Assembly (NCBI GenBank): GCA_017550645.1
Contig: JAFZOI010000016.1
Span: forward strand, 1 to 64,000
Reading direction: 5' to 3'
Length of the DNA: 64,000 nt
Source: Oscillospiraceae bacterium
GTDB taxonomy: Bacteria; Bacillota; Clostridia; Oscillospirales; Oscillospiraceae
Made by a program: the position numbers and the translations under genes
Shown here: piece after piece, positions 23,722 through 32,800 of the stretch
How positions within the stretch are numbered: position 1 is the stretch's first letter
How the letters are laid out: every line of letters starts with the position of its first letter
The notes under the pieces: generated by a model
Database searches by the model: none
Seen by the model: only the letters and a program-made list of their open reading frames with translations
What the model was told of the DNA's origin: nothing

Positions 23722-25053
23722 ATGAACTCACAACCCGACTCTAAGCAGCTAACCAACAGCCGCTTCGGAAAATACGGCTGGAGCATGATCATCTATACGA
23801 TGCTCCTGTACTATTTCTGGGCGGGCCTCTGCGTCGACGGACTGAACATCTACCCCGACGCTTTCGCGGCCAGATACGGCATGGATTCCAACGTGCTACT
23901 CGGCTTTGCGACCCCGGCAGGCATCATAGGCATCATAGGCGGCATCCTCTTCGGGCGCATGGTCATCAAGACCGGCGTCAGGCGGATGTGCTCCTGGGCG
24001 CTGATCGTCACGGGCGTGCTCTACGGCATTTTCGGCATTTGCAAAACGCCCGTCATGTACCTCATCGTCCTGACCGCCTTCACCTTCGTCTCCATGGCTT
24101 TCGGTCTCATCGCAACGGCGACGCTGATGGGCAACTGGTTCCCGCGCAAAAAGGGCATAGCCCTCGGCTGGGCGACGATGGGCGCTCCGCTCTGCACAGC
24201 CACCTTCCCCGCCATCGTCAGCGCCCTCTACGGCACGAAGCTCGGCATACCCGGCGGCTCCGCCGTCATCGGCGCAGTCGTCGTTATCCTCGGCATCGTC
24301 TCCTTCTTCTGGATCAAGAACTATCCCGAGGAGGTCGGCGCGTATCCCGACAACATAGCCGAGTCCTCCGAGCAGATGAAGGCTCAGCTCGCCGAGATGG
24401 CCGAGTACAAGAGCCCCTTCACCATCGGAAAGCTCCTCAAGGATAAGGACATGTGGCTCATCTCCCTCGGCTTCGGCCTGCTCTGGATGGTCACGGTCGG
24501 CATCGTCAGCCAGTTCGTCCCCCGCATGATAAGCGTGATGGTCCCGGCGAACATCGCCGCCGGCATGTCCCCCGAGGCCGCCGCGGGCGCAGCCTCCGGC
24601 GTCGCCCTCAAGATGCTCACGATAGCCGCGATCTGCGGCCTCGTCGGCTCCTACGTCTGGGGCTGGCTCGACCAGAAGATAGGCACGAAGCTCGCCTCCT
24701 GCATCTACGCGATAAGCTACATCGTCGCGCTGCTGCTGCTCATCTTCGCCAAGATCCAGGTCCTGACCTACATAGCGATAGTCTTCGTCGGCTTCGGCAT
24801 CGGCGGCCTGCTCAACCTCATGGCGAGCATGGTCATCGCAGTCTACGGCCGCTACGACTTCACGGCCGCCAACAGTCTCGTATCGCCGATCGCTTCGCTG
24901 ATCCAGAAGGCCGCGTTCGTCATCATGGCGGTCGCGCTCGCCAAGTCCGGCGGCGACTACACCGTTCCCTACCTCATCTTCATCGGCATCGACGTCGTCG
25001 GCATGATCCTCCTGCTCTTCGTCACGAATAAGTGCAAGGGCAGGCAGGAATAA
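23722..25053 (+). CDS. MFS transporter, oxalate/formate-antiporter-like (OFA) family
   Basis: 443 residues, about 12 transmembrane segments, GGAGG 6 nt before the ATG. The loop-2 region GRMVIKTGVRRM and the NWFPRKKGIALGWATMGAPL stretch after TM4 are typical of OFA-type major facilitator proteins. A charged cytoplasmic loop (about residues 200-235) splits the two halves. The substrate cannot be assigned by sequence; organic anions or aromatic acids are common for the group. The next gene, 15 nt on, encodes a DAPG/phloretin-hydrolase-like enzyme, so import of its substrate or export of its product is likely (inference). Confidence 0.82.
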   Translation: MNSQPDSKQLTNSRFGKYGWSMIIYTMLLYYFWAGLCVDGLNIYPDAFAARYGMDSNVLLGFATPAGIIGIIGGILFGRMVIKTGVRRMCSWALIVTGVLYGIFGICKTPVMYLIVLTAFTFVSMAFGLIATATLMGNWFPRKKGIALGWATMGAPLCTATFPAIVSALYGTKLGIPGGSAVIGAVVVILGIVSFFWIKNYPEEVGAYPDNIAESSEQMKAQLAEMAEYKSPFTIGKLLKDKDMWLISLGFGLLWMVTVGIVSQFVPRMISVMVPANIAAGMSPEAAAGAASGVALKMLTIAAICGLVGSYVWGWLDQKIGTKLASCIYAISYIVALLLLIFAKIQVLTYIAIVFVGFGIGGLLNLMASMVIAVYGRYDFTAANSLVSPIASLIQKAAFVIMAVALAKSGGDYTVPYLIFIGIDVVGMILLLFVTNKCKGRQE

Positions 25054-25068
25054 GAAAGGAGCGCGAAA

Positions 25069-25890
25069 ATGGGCTTCAACGTTCCCGTCACGAACGCCGA
25101 CAAGCAGAAAAGCTATTATAAATACTTTCTGCGTGAGATGGCTCCCGGCGACCCGAAAAAATACGAGGCGATAAAGCGCGGCCCCTCGGACAACCGCTTC
25201 GCCCACCGCATCGAGGACCGCAACGACCTCTTCAAGCCCGGATACCTCAATGACGGCAAGAGCGAATTCGGCTACTGGCTCTTTGAGGACGGCACGGCCA
25301 TGACCGCCAACGACACGGCCATGCCCGGCGTCACGGGCGAGATATTCGACTGGTGGTTCGCTTGGCATCCCATCGACAGGCTCCGCTACGCCATCTGGGA
25401 CCACGACGACCACTATGACGTATATCTCGAGGACACGGCGAAGGCGCGCGACCTCTCGCTCAGTATGCGCGAGAGGCACTGGGGCAGCGTCCACCATATC
25501 TGGGAGGACATCGGCCTCGGCAACGGCCCGCTCGTCATCAGCTTCAAGCGCCCGGGCGAGCTCGGCTATGACGAGAGCCTCATCGACACGGAGCACTGCA
25601 ACGCGCTCGTCTGCGCCAACGTCATCATCGTCGGCAGCAGCGACGGGCCGGACGTGCCCGTCGTCATGACGCACTTCCTGCGCCCCGTCGAGGGCGGCAG
25701 CGAGCTGCGCAGCCGCTTCTGGTTCGGCTACCAGATCATTGACGGCGTCCCCGTCAAGTGCATCCCCGACGGCGTGAGCATCCCCGAGATCGCGCCCGTC
25801 AGCCTGCTCAACCACAACGTCAAGGAGTTCACGAACCTCGCCGCCATCCTCCCGGAGGTCTACGCCGAGGAGAGGGACAACTGGTTCTGA
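25069..25890 (+). CDS. DAPG/phloretin hydrolase family protein (PhlG-like)
   Basis: 273 residues, AAAGGAG upstream. TAMPGVTGEIFDWWFAWHPIDR and the following LRYAIWDHDDHYDVYL are the recognisable core of 2,4-diacetylphloroglucinol hydrolase (PhlG) and phloretin hydrolase, zinc enzymes that cleave the C-C bond between an acyl group and a phloroglucinol ring. The C-terminal NHNVKEF gives His249-x3-Glu253, matching the His/Glu zinc pair recalled for PhlG; His142/His143 and Glu175 are candidates for the other two ligands. No signal peptide, so cytoplasmic. Operon with the MFS gene. A role in plant-polyphenol or acylphloroglucinol breakdown is inferred. Confidence 0.75.
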   Translation: MGFNVPVTNADKQKSYYKYFLREMAPGDPKKYEAIKRGPSDNRFAHRIEDRNDLFKPGYLNDGKSEFGYWLFEDGTAMTANDTAMPGVTGEIFDWWFAWHPIDRLRYAIWDHDDHYDVYLEDTAKARDLSLSMRERHWGSVHHIWEDIGLGNGPLVISFKRPGELGYDESLIDTEHCNALVCANVIIVGSSDGPDVPVVMTHFLRPVEGGSELRSRFWFGYQIIDGVPVKCIPDGVSIPEIAPVSLLNHNVKEFTNLAAILPEVYAEERDNWF

Positions 25891-25906
25891 GTCCCGAAAA
25901 GTGCAG

Positions 25907-25944
25907 AAAAAGCCGCTCCGTTCATCCGAACGGAGCGGCTTTTT
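25907..25944. terminator. Bidirectional intrinsic terminator
   Basis: AAAAAGCCGCTCCG / CGGAGCGGCTTTTT, 14-bp stem, between the convergent hydrolase and aspartokinase genes. Confidence 0.9.
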
Positions 25945-25953
25945 ATCTTTCTC

Positions 25954-27162
25954 TTATTCGCCGAAGAATTTCTGGTGGACGGCCTTCATGGCGATATCGC
26001 TGTCGGCCTCGTCGATGAGAACGCTGACCTTTATCTCGCTGGTCGAGATCATGCGGATATTGACCTTCGCGTCGTACAGAGCCTCGAACATCATGGCGGC
26101 GATGCCGGGGCTGTTTATCATGCCGGCGCCGACGATGCTCAGCTTGCAGACCGTGTCGTCCATCGAGAGGTTCTGGAAGCCGATCGCGTCGCGGTTTTCC
26201 ATGAGGGTCTTCATGGCCAGGTCGACGTCGCTTTGGGCGACGGTGAAGCTGATGTCCTTGGTGCTGTCGCGGCCTATCGACTGCAGGATGATGTCGACAT
26301 TGATCTTCGCCTTGGCCATGTCGCGGAATATCTTGAACGCGACGCCCGGCTCGTCCTTGAGGCCGACGAGGGCTATGCGCGCGATGTTGCTGTCCTTCGC
26401 TATGCCGCTGATTTTAGTCTCTTCCATTTTTACGACCTCCTTGACTTTTGTACCGGGTTTGCGCTCGTAGCTCGAGAGCACTTCGAGATTGACGCCGTAG
26501 CGCCTTGCCATCTCGACGCTGCGGTTATGCAGGACCTGCGCGCCGAGCGAGGCGAGCTCGAGCATTTCATCGTAGGTTATCTCCGCCAGCTGGTGCGCCG
26601 TCGGCACGAGGCGCGGATCGGCGGTGAACACGCCGGTCACGTCCGTGTATATCTGGCACAGGTCCGCGTGCAGCTTCGCCGCTATGGCAACGGCCGTCGT
26701 ATCGGAGCCGCCGCGGCCGAGGGTCGTCACGTCGTCAAATTTGTTTACGCCCTGGAAGCCCGCGACGAGGACGACGCGCTTTCTGTCGAGCTCGGCGCGG
26801 ATGCGCTCTGTCGCGACGGATTTGATGCGAGCCGAGCTGTAGCTGCTGTCGGTGCGCATGCCCACCTGCCAGCCTGTCAGCGATACGACGGGGACGTTCA
26901 GCTTCTCGAGCGCCATCGCGCACAGAGCGATCGATATCTGCTCTCCGGTGCTCAGGAGCATATCCATCTCGCGTTTGGACGGCGCGGGGTTTATCTCATG
27001 CGCCTTGTCGATGAGATCGTCCGTCGTATCTCCCTGCGCGGACAGCACGACGATAACGCTGTTGCCCGCATCATAGGTATCCTTGATTATTCCCGCCACT
27101 CTGTTGATCTTCTCGGCGTCCGCGACGGAGGAGCCGCCGAATTTCTGAACGATAAGTGCCAC
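25954..27162 (-). CDS. lysC: Aspartate kinase
   Basis: 402 residues from GTG (MALIVQKFGGSSV), with GGGAG upstream. Catalytic amino-acid-kinase domain with KFGGSSV, STGEQIS and GRGGSDTTAVA motifs, then two ACT domains in the last 150 residues (VGLKDEPGVAFKIF and IVGAGMINSPGIAAMMF), which usually bind lysine and/or threonine for feedback control. First step of the aspartate family (Lys, Thr, Met). It is a monofunctional enzyme. The homoserine dehydrogenase gene lies 25 nt upstream in the same direction, so the two are an operon. Confidence 0.95.
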   Translation of the reverse strand: MALIVQKFGGSSVADAEKINRVAGIIKDTYDAGNSVIVVLSAQGDTTDDLIDKAHEINPAPSKREMDMLLSTGEQISIALCAMALEKLNVPVVSLTGWQVGMRTDSSYSSARIKSVATERIRAELDRKRVVLVAGFQGVNKFDDVTTLGRGGSDTTAVAIAAKLHADLCQIYTDVTGVFTADPRLVPTAHQLAEITYDEMLELASLGAQVLHNRSVEMARRYGVNLEVLSSYERKPGTKVKEVVKMEETKISGIAKDSNIARIALVGLKDEPGVAFKIFRDMAKAKINVDIILQSIGRDSTKDISFTVAQSDVDLAMKTLMENRDAIGFQNLSMDDTVCKLSIVGAGMINSPGIAAMMFEALYDAKVNIRMISTSEIKVSVLIDEADSDIAMKAVHQKFFGE

Positions 27163-27187
27163 TTGCTTACTCCCTCTTTCGGGTTTA

Positions 27188-28354
27188 CTAATCGAGAACG
27201 CGGTACTTCACCGCGCCGGGGCCCGCAAGGGCCTCGATCCCGGCGGCGTCGTACTTTCCGTCGGTTATATATGCGCCGTCGGCGAGCTTCATGGCGCCGG
27301 AAAGTTCCGCGCCGCCGCGGACGTACCAGCGGCTCTCCAGCAGCTCGTGAGGCGTCACGGCGTCTTCTCCGCCGTCACCCCAGTCTACGTACTTTCTCGC
27401 GCGGAAGTGCTTGGCGGCGTCTATAACGTCCGCCACGACGGCGCTGGCCGTCGGCATCTTGCCGGCGCCGCGGCCGTAGAACATCGTGTCGCCGGTGGCG
27501 TTGCCGCGGACGACGATGCCGTTGAATACGTCGCGGACGGTGTTGAGCTGGTTGGTCGGCATGACGACGAAGGGCTCGACGCAGATGGCGGCGGAGTCCT
27601 TCCCCGTCCTCACGGCGCGGCCTATGAGCTTTATGACCGCCCTGACGGGGGCGAGGATGGCGACGTCCTTCGCGTCGACCTCGGTGATGCCGCGGGTCGG
27701 GACCTGCTCGGGGTCTATCTGGCGGCCGAAGGCGAGGTCGGAGAGGATGCATATCTTGCGGCAGGTGTCCCTGCCCTCTATGTCGGCGGCGGGATTGGCC
27801 TCGGCGTAGCCCTTGGCCTGCGCCTCCTTGAGCGCGTCTTCGAACTTCGCGCCGCCCTCGTACATGCGGGTGAGGATATAGTTCGTGGTGCCGTTGAGGA
27901 TGCCGTATATCTCCTCGATCTCATTGGCGGCGAGGCACTGGCTTATCGGGCGGAGGATGGGGATGCCGCCGCCCACGCTTGCCTCGAAAAGATAATTGAG
28001 GTTGCGCTCTCTGGCTATGGCGAGAAACTCATGCCCGTGCGCCGCGACGAGCTCCTTATTGGAGGTCACGACGTTCTTGCCGGCGAGCAGCGCCCTGCGC
28101 GTGAAGTCGAGGGCGACGCCCGTCCCGCCTATGGTCTCCACGACGATGCTCACGTCGGGGTCGTTCTCGATGACGGAGAAGTCATGGATGACGAGATCGG
28201 CAAAGGGGCTGTCGGGGAAATCCCTGACGTCGAGGATGTACTTGACGGAGATCTCGGCGGCGGCGCTGGCGGCTATCTTGTCATGGTTTTTGGCCATGAG
28301 CTCGACGACGCCGGAGCCGACCGTTCCGAAGCCCATAACGGCAACATTTATCAT
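27188..28354 (-). CDS. hom: Homoserine dehydrogenase
   Basis: 388 residues. NAD(P)-binding VAVMGFGTVGSGVVELM at the N terminus, TSNKELVA with its conserved lysine, and ILNGTTNYILTRM followed by AQAKGYAEANPAADIEGRD, the homoserine dehydrogenase signature. It reduces aspartate semialdehyde to homoserine. It is shorter than the common 430-residue form and has no C-terminal ACT domain, so threonine feedback would have to act mainly through the aspartokinase (inference). Upstream gene of the hom-lysC pair. Confidence 0.94.
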   Translation of the reverse strand: MINVAVMGFGTVGSGVVELMAKNHDKIAASAAAEISVKYILDVRDFPDSPFADLVIHDFSVIENDPDVSIVVETIGGTGVALDFTRRALLAGKNVVTSNKELVAAHGHEFLAIARERNLNYLFEASVGGGIPILRPISQCLAANEIEEIYGILNGTTNYILTRMYEGGAKFEDALKEAQAKGYAEANPAADIEGRDTCRKICILSDLAFGRQIDPEQVPTRGITEVDAKDVAILAPVRAVIKLIGRAVRTGKDSAAICVEPFVVMPTNQLNTVRDVFNGIVVRGNATGDTMFYGRGAGKMPTASAVVADVIDAAKHFRARKYVDWGDGGEDAVTPHELLESRWYVRGGAELSGAMKLADGAYITDGKYDAAGIEALAGPGAVKYRVLD

Positions 28355-28453
28355 TTCTTATCCCAACCCTTCGAGGCTATTTTCGTTCGTTTCGATACTT
28401 CAGCCTGATGAATAAATATACTAACACACAATTTGCGTCAACGCAATACCGAA

Positions 28454-29551
28454 TTAAAGTTTTCTCAGCAGCTTTTGCGCCGCCTCCTCGAGGCAGACGC
28501 AGAAATACTCCGCTTCCTCGAGCGTCGTGAACTCGGAAAAGCTCGCGCGGATGCTCCCGTCGACGATCTCGGGAGGCAGGCGCATGGCCTCGAGCACGTG
28601 GCTGCGGCGGCCCTTCGCGCAGGCGCTGCCGCGCGAAACGAACACTTCCCGCTCGCTGAGGTAGTTCATTATCGTCTCCGAGCGAAGCCCCGGAAGCGAC
28701 AGGCAGAGGATATGCGGCGAGCCGCCTCCTATTACGGCTGCCTCCGGAAGCGTACCGGCGAGCCTTTCGACTATATAGGCGCGAATGGCCGGATCGCACC
28801 TGCCCGCGGCCTTGACAGCCGCCGCGAAGCCCGCTATCGCGGGGACGTTCTCCGTCCCGCTGCGAAGGCCCTTCTCCTGCCCTCCGCCGAAAATGAGCGG
28901 CTTTATATTCGTTCCCTTTTTGACGTAGAGCGCGCCGACGCCCTTCGGCCCGTGTATCTTGTGCGAGCTGACGCTTATGAGGTCGGCTCCGAGCGCGGAG
29001 GCGCGCAGCGGCTGCTTCATGAAGGCCTGCACGGCGTCCGTATGCAGCAGGGCGCGCGAGCCCTTTATGAGGCGCGCTATCTCCGCGACGAGGTAGATAT
29101 TGCCCGTCTCGTTGTTGACCGTCATGACGGAGACGAGAGCCGTATCCTCGCGCACGGCGGCGGCGACCTTCTCGGCCGGGATGCTTCCGTCCTTTTCCGG
29201 GGCGACGAGCGTCACTTCCCAGCCCTGCGAGGACATGGCCTTGAGCTTTTCGAGGACGGCCTCGTGCTCGACGGCTGTCGAGACTATATGCCTGCCGCGG
29301 CGCGAATAAGCAGCCGAGAGCGCCCAGTTGTCTGCCTCGGTGCCGCCGGAAACGAAGAATACCTCGCCCGGCTGCGCGCCGAGCGCGGAGGCTATCGCGG
29401 CGCGGGAGGCTTCAACGAGATCGTGCGCGTCGAGGCCGGCAGAGTGGAGCGAGGACGGATTGCCGTAGACCTCCGTCATGGCGCGCACGACGGCCTCGGC
29501 CGCCTCGGGGCGTACCTGCGTCGTCGCGGCGTTGTCGAGATAGGCCTTCAT
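28454..29551 (-). CDS. Cysteine desulfurase, NifS/IscS type
   Basis: 365 residues, PLP enzyme. N-terminal MKAYLDNAATTQVRPEA, HIVSTAVEHEAVLE, Schiff-base lysine in SSHKIHGPKGVGALY, and the catalytic cysteine in SRGSACAKGRRSHVLEAM. It provides persulfide sulfur for Fe-S clusters, thiamin or tRNA thiolation. No iscU, thiI or mnmA gene lies beside it in this window, so the acceptor is unknown. Promoter on the minus strand: TTGACT (29652-29647), 17 nt, TATTAT (29629-29624). Confidence 0.93.
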   Translation of the reverse strand: MKAYLDNAATTQVRPEAAEAVVRAMTEVYGNPSSLHSAGLDAHDLVEASRAAIASALGAQPGEVFFVSGGTEADNWALSAAYSRRGRHIVSTAVEHEAVLEKLKAMSSQGWEVTLVAPEKDGSIPAEKVAAAVREDTALVSVMTVNNETGNIYLVAEIARLIKGSRALLHTDAVQAFMKQPLRASALGADLISVSSHKIHGPKGVGALYVKKGTNIKPLIFGGGQEKGLRSGTENVPAIAGFAAAVKAAGRCDPAIRAYIVERLAGTLPEAAVIGGGSPHILCLSLPGLRSETIMNYLSEREVFVSRGSACAKGRRSHVLEAMRLPPEIVDGSIRASFSEFTTLEEAEYFCVCLEEAAQKLLRKL

Positions 29552-29623
29552 CTTTCGGCGGCTCCCGTCGCTGCGTTATAAAGCATCTTCATTTTCGCCC
29601 CTCCGTTTCGTTTCGTATCTTAT

Positions 29624-29652
29624 ATAATAGTAAAACCGCCCGCGTTAGTCAA
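29624..29652 (-). promoter_or_regulatory. Promoter of the cysteine desulfurase gene
   Basis: TTGACT, 17 nt, TATTAT on the minus strand, 73 nt before the start codon. Confidence 0.7.
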
Positions 29653-29727
29653 CAAACAAACGCCGGGCGATTATATTTTCCCCGCGCTACATACAATAAG
29701 ACTACGAAACGTCTTCGGAGGTGCGTC

Positions 29728-30201
29728 ATGTTCAAGAAAAAAGTTCTGCCGTTTATAGTGTTCATCGCCGTGGCTCTCGCAGCCGGCGGGCTCTCCACCC
29801 TCGTCTCGAAGTCTGGCATGGAGGCCTCAAAGGCCCTGCTGCAGCCCCCGTGGGCTCCGCCAGACTGGCTGTTTTCCGTCGTCTGGCCCATACTCTATAC
29901 GCTGATGGGCGTCTCCGCCGCGCTCGTCTGGCGAAAGAGCGACGGGCCCGCGCGCAGGGGCTCCGTCGCCATTTGGGCCGTCCAGCTCTTCGTTAACGCC
30001 ATGTGGAGCGTCTTTTACTTCGCGCTCGGCATGCGCGGCTTCGCCTTTTTCTGGCTGCTGGCGCTCATCATCCTCGTGCTCGCGATGGTGATCCGCTTCC
30101 GGCGCGTCTCGCTCGCGGCGGCGCTGCTGCAGGTCCCCTATTTCATCTGGATATGCTTCGCGGCGCGCCTCAACCTCGCAGTATGGATGCTCAATCGTTG
30201 A
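29728..30201 (+). CDS. tspO: TspO/MBR family membrane protein
   Basis: 157 residues, five hydrophobic helices. LLQPPWAPPDWLFSVVWPIL followed by YTLMGVSAALVW is the TspO signature (WxPPxxxF...W...YxxMG), and NAMWSVFYFALG continues the family pattern. Homologues bind porphyrins and other hydrophobic ligands in the membrane; the function in Firmicutes is unsettled. GGAGGTGC lies before the ATG. Single gene with its own leader; a separate promoter for the next gene starts at its end. Confidence 0.9.
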   Translation: MFKKKVLPFIVFIAVALAAGGLSTLVSKSGMEASKALLQPPWAPPDWLFSVVWPILYTLMGVSAALVWRKSDGPARRGSVAIWAVQLFVNAMWSVFYFALGMRGFAFFWLLALIILVLAMVIRFRRVSLAAALLQVPYFIWICFAARLNLAVWMLNR

Positions 30202-30225
30202 CAAATCGCGGGCGTATGGTACACT
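30198..30225 (+). promoter_or_regulatory. Promoter of mtaB
   Basis: TTGACA (30198-30203), 16 nt, TACACT (30220-30225), starting inside the last codon and stop of tspO. Confidence 0.65.
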
Positions 30226-30270
30226 GTCCGTATCAGCGGCGGCCCGCCCGCCGCGTACGGGGTGACTTGA

Positions 30271-31542
30271 TTGAGATTTCATTTCGTGACGCTCGGCTGC
30301 AAGGTCAATCAGTTCGAGACCGCCGCGATGACGGAGCTTCTCCGCCGCCGCGACCATGAGCTCTGCGACGATAAGGCCGACGCCGTCATCATAAATACCT
30401 GCGCCGTGACGGCGGAGAGCGTGCGCAAATCGCGTCAGGCCGTGCGCCGCGCCAGAAAGGACTTCCCCGGCGCGGTCATAGCCGTATGCGGATGCGCATC
30501 GCAGGCCGACGCGGACGAGATGGCCGGGCTCGGCGCCGATCTCGTCGGCGGCAGCGGGGACAGGACGGAGTTCGTCGACAAGCTCTGCGAGCTCGCCGAA
30601 AAGCGCCCCGGCGCGCCCTTAAAGGACGCCGGCGACCCGATGAAGCGCCGCGTGTTCGAGCTTCTCCCCGCCAAGGCCGCCGAGGGGCGTACCCGCGCCC
30701 TCCTCAAGGTCGAGGACGGATGCGCCAATTACTGCGCCTACTGCATCATCCCGCATGTGCGCGGGCCGGTGAGGTCGCTCGCGGCGTCCGAGGCCGCCGA
30801 GCAGGCGAAGGGACTCGCCGCCGAGGGCTATAAGGAGATCGTCCTGACCGGCATCGAGCTCGCCTCATGGGGGCGCGATCTGCCCGGCAGGCCGGGCCTC
30901 GAGGCTCTTATCCGCGAGGTCGCGAGCGCCGTCCCCGATGCGCGCATAAGGCTCGGCTCGCTCGAGCCGCGCGTCGTCACGCCGGAGTTCACGGCCGCGC
31001 TCAAGGAGCTCAATAACGTCGCCCCGCACTTTCACCTCTCTCTCCAGTCCGGCTGCGACGCGACGCTTTCGCGCATGCGCCGCCGCTACGACACGGAGAG
31101 GTTCTTCCGTTCCGTCGAGCTGCTGCGCGAAGCCTTCCCGCTCTGCGGTATGACGGCCGACCTCATATGCGGCTTTCCCGGAGAGACGGACGCCGACGCG
31201 GAGGAGACGCTCCGCTTCATAGAGCGCTGCCGCTTTTCGGACATGCATATATTCCCCTTCTCCCCCCGCCCGGGCACGCCGGCCGCGGAGATGGAGGGCC
31301 GCGTCCCGAACGCGGTCAAGGCAGCGCGCTGCGCCGCCGCCTCCGCCGTCGCGGACAGGATGCGCGCGGAGTTTCTCGACTCGCTCGCGGGCACGGAGCA
31401 GGACGTCATTTTCGAGCGCGGCGGCGTCGGACACACGGGCAATTACTGCCTTGTCTCCGTCCCCGGAGCGCAGCCCGGCATGCGCTCCCGAGTCCGCATA
31501 ACGGGCAGAGACGGCGACGTTTTGACGGGCGAGCTGCTTTAA
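30271..31542 (+). CDS. mtaB: tRNA t6A37 methylthiotransferase MtaB
   Basis: 423 residues from a TTG start. N-terminal UPF0004 domain with TLGCKVNQFET, INTCAVT and VCGCASQ (three cysteines for the auxiliary cluster), a radical SAM domain with CANYCAYCIIPHVRGPVRS (CxxxCxxC), and a C-terminal TRAM domain. KVNQFE and the rest of the N-terminal block fit MtaB rather than MiaB or RimO. It methylthiolates t6A at position 37 of ANN-decoding tRNAs, and so works downstream of the TsaD enzyme encoded later in this window. Confidence 0.92.
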   Translation: MRFHFVTLGCKVNQFETAAMTELLRRRDHELCDDKADAVIINTCAVTAESVRKSRQAVRRARKDFPGAVIAVCGCASQADADEMAGLGADLVGGSGDRTEFVDKLCELAEKRPGAPLKDAGDPMKRRVFELLPAKAAEGRTRALLKVEDGCANYCAYCIIPHVRGPVRSLAASEAAEQAKGLAAEGYKEIVLTGIELASWGRDLPGRPGLEALIREVASAVPDARIRLGSLEPRVVTPEFTAALKELNNVAPHFHLSLQSGCDATLSRMRRRYDTERFFRSVELLREAFPLCGMTADLICGFPGETDADAEETLRFIERCRFSDMHIFPFSPRPGTPAAEMEGRVPNAVKAARCAAASAVADRMRAEFLDSLAGTEQDVIFERGGVGHTGNYCLVSVPGAQPGMRSRVRITGRDGDVLTGELL

Positions 31543-31600
31543 TTCATTAAAACGCCGAAATAAAGCCGCTTTTCTTGTTTAATTTGCTGAGCGATAATGT

Positions 31601-31629
31601 TTGACAAGCTAAATCGATGATACTATAAT
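31601..31629 (+). promoter_or_regulatory. Sigma-A promoter of the serine operon
   Basis: TTGACA (31601-31606), 17 nt, TATAAT (31624-31629), 61 nt before serC. Both hexamers match consensus. Confidence 0.85.
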
Positions 31630-31689
31630 ACTGAAATATAAATATTTACTCAAACTACATAGTTAAAAACCTACACGGAGGTCATAAAT

Positions 31690-32772
31690 ATGGAACGCGT
31701 ATACAACTTTTCCGCCGGTCCGTCGATGCTGCCCCTCGAGGTCCTCGAGAAGGCGGGCTCCGAGATAACGAGCTACAAGGGGAGCGGCCAGTCCGTCATG
31801 GAGATGAGCCACCGCAGCAAGATCTATCTCGAGATATTCGAGGAGACGAAGGCCGACTTCAAGCGCCTTTTCAAGGTCCCCGACAACTATGAGATACTCT
31901 TCCTGCAGGGCGGCGCGACGCTCCAGTTCGCGATGACGGCCATGAACCTCATGCCGCGCACGGGCAAGGCCGACTATGCCGTCACGGGCTCGTTCTCCGA
32001 CAAGGCGATGAAGGAGGCCAAGAAATACGGCGAGGTCAATATCGCCGCCTCCAGCGCCGACGCCAACCACACCTACATTCCGCAGCAGGGCGAGCTCAAG
32101 CTCGATCCCGGCGCCTCCTATTTCTATTACTGCGACAATAACACCGTCTACGGCACCGAGTGGAACTACGTCCCCGAGGTCGGCGACGTGCCGCTGGTGT
32201 GCGACATGTCCTCGAACATCATGTCCCGCCCCGTCGACGTCTCCAAGTACGGCATAATAATCGCCGGCGCGCAGAAAAACCTCGCCCCCGCGGGCGTCAC
32301 CGTCGCCATAGTACGCAACGATCTGCCCGGACACGCCTTCCCCTATACGCCGATCATGCTCGACTACGCCGCCATGATAAAGGGCGACTCCATGCATAAC
32401 ACCCCGCCCTGTTACTCGATATACGTCCTCGGCCTCGTCCTCAAGTGGGTCGACAAGCTGGGCGGCGTCCCCGCCATGCAGGAGCGCCGCGAGGAGCGCA
32501 GCAAGCTGCTCTACGACTATCTCGACGAATCCAAGCTCTTCAAGGGCTGCGCCCGCCCCGATTCCCGCAGCAGGATGAACGTGACGTTCGTCACCGGCGA
32601 TCCCGATCTCGACAAGGAGTTCGTCGCCGAGGCCGCCAAGCAGGGCTTCGTCAATATCTCCGGACACCGCTCCGTCGGCGGCATGCGCGCCTCCATCTAT
32701 AACGCGATGCCCATGGAGGGCGTCAAAAAGCTCGTAGACTTCATGGCCGCCTTTGAAAAGGCGCACAAATAA
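31690..32772 (+). CDS. serC: Phosphoserine aminotransferase SerC
   Basis: 360 residues, PLP aminotransferase making phosphoserine from phosphohydroxypyruvate. Starts YNFSAGPSMLPLEVLEKA, then FLQGGATLQFAM, CDMSSNIMSRPVDVSKY, and the PLP lysine in GAQKNLAPAGVTV; ends with GGMRASIYNAMP. All are SerC hallmarks at normal length. GGAGG lies before the ATG. The next gene, 28 nt on, is serA, so the first two serine-synthesis steps are together; serB is not in the window. Confidence 0.96.
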   Translation: MERVYNFSAGPSMLPLEVLEKAGSEITSYKGSGQSVMEMSHRSKIYLEIFEETKADFKRLFKVPDNYEILFLQGGATLQFAMTAMNLMPRTGKADYAVTGSFSDKAMKEAKKYGEVNIAASSADANHTYIPQQGELKLDPGASYFYYCDNNTVYGTEWNYVPEVGDVPLVCDMSSNIMSRPVDVSKYGIIIAGAQKNLAPAGVTVAIVRNDLPGHAFPYTPIMLDYAAMIKGDSMHNTPPCYSIYVLGLVLKWVDKLGGVPAMQERREERSKLLYDYLDESKLFKGCARPDSRSRMNVTFVTGDPDLDKEFVAEAAKQGFVNISGHRSVGGMRASIYNAMPMEGVKKLVDFMAAFEKAHK

Positions 32773-32800
32773 AAGCGCATTTATAAAGAGGTGCAATAAG

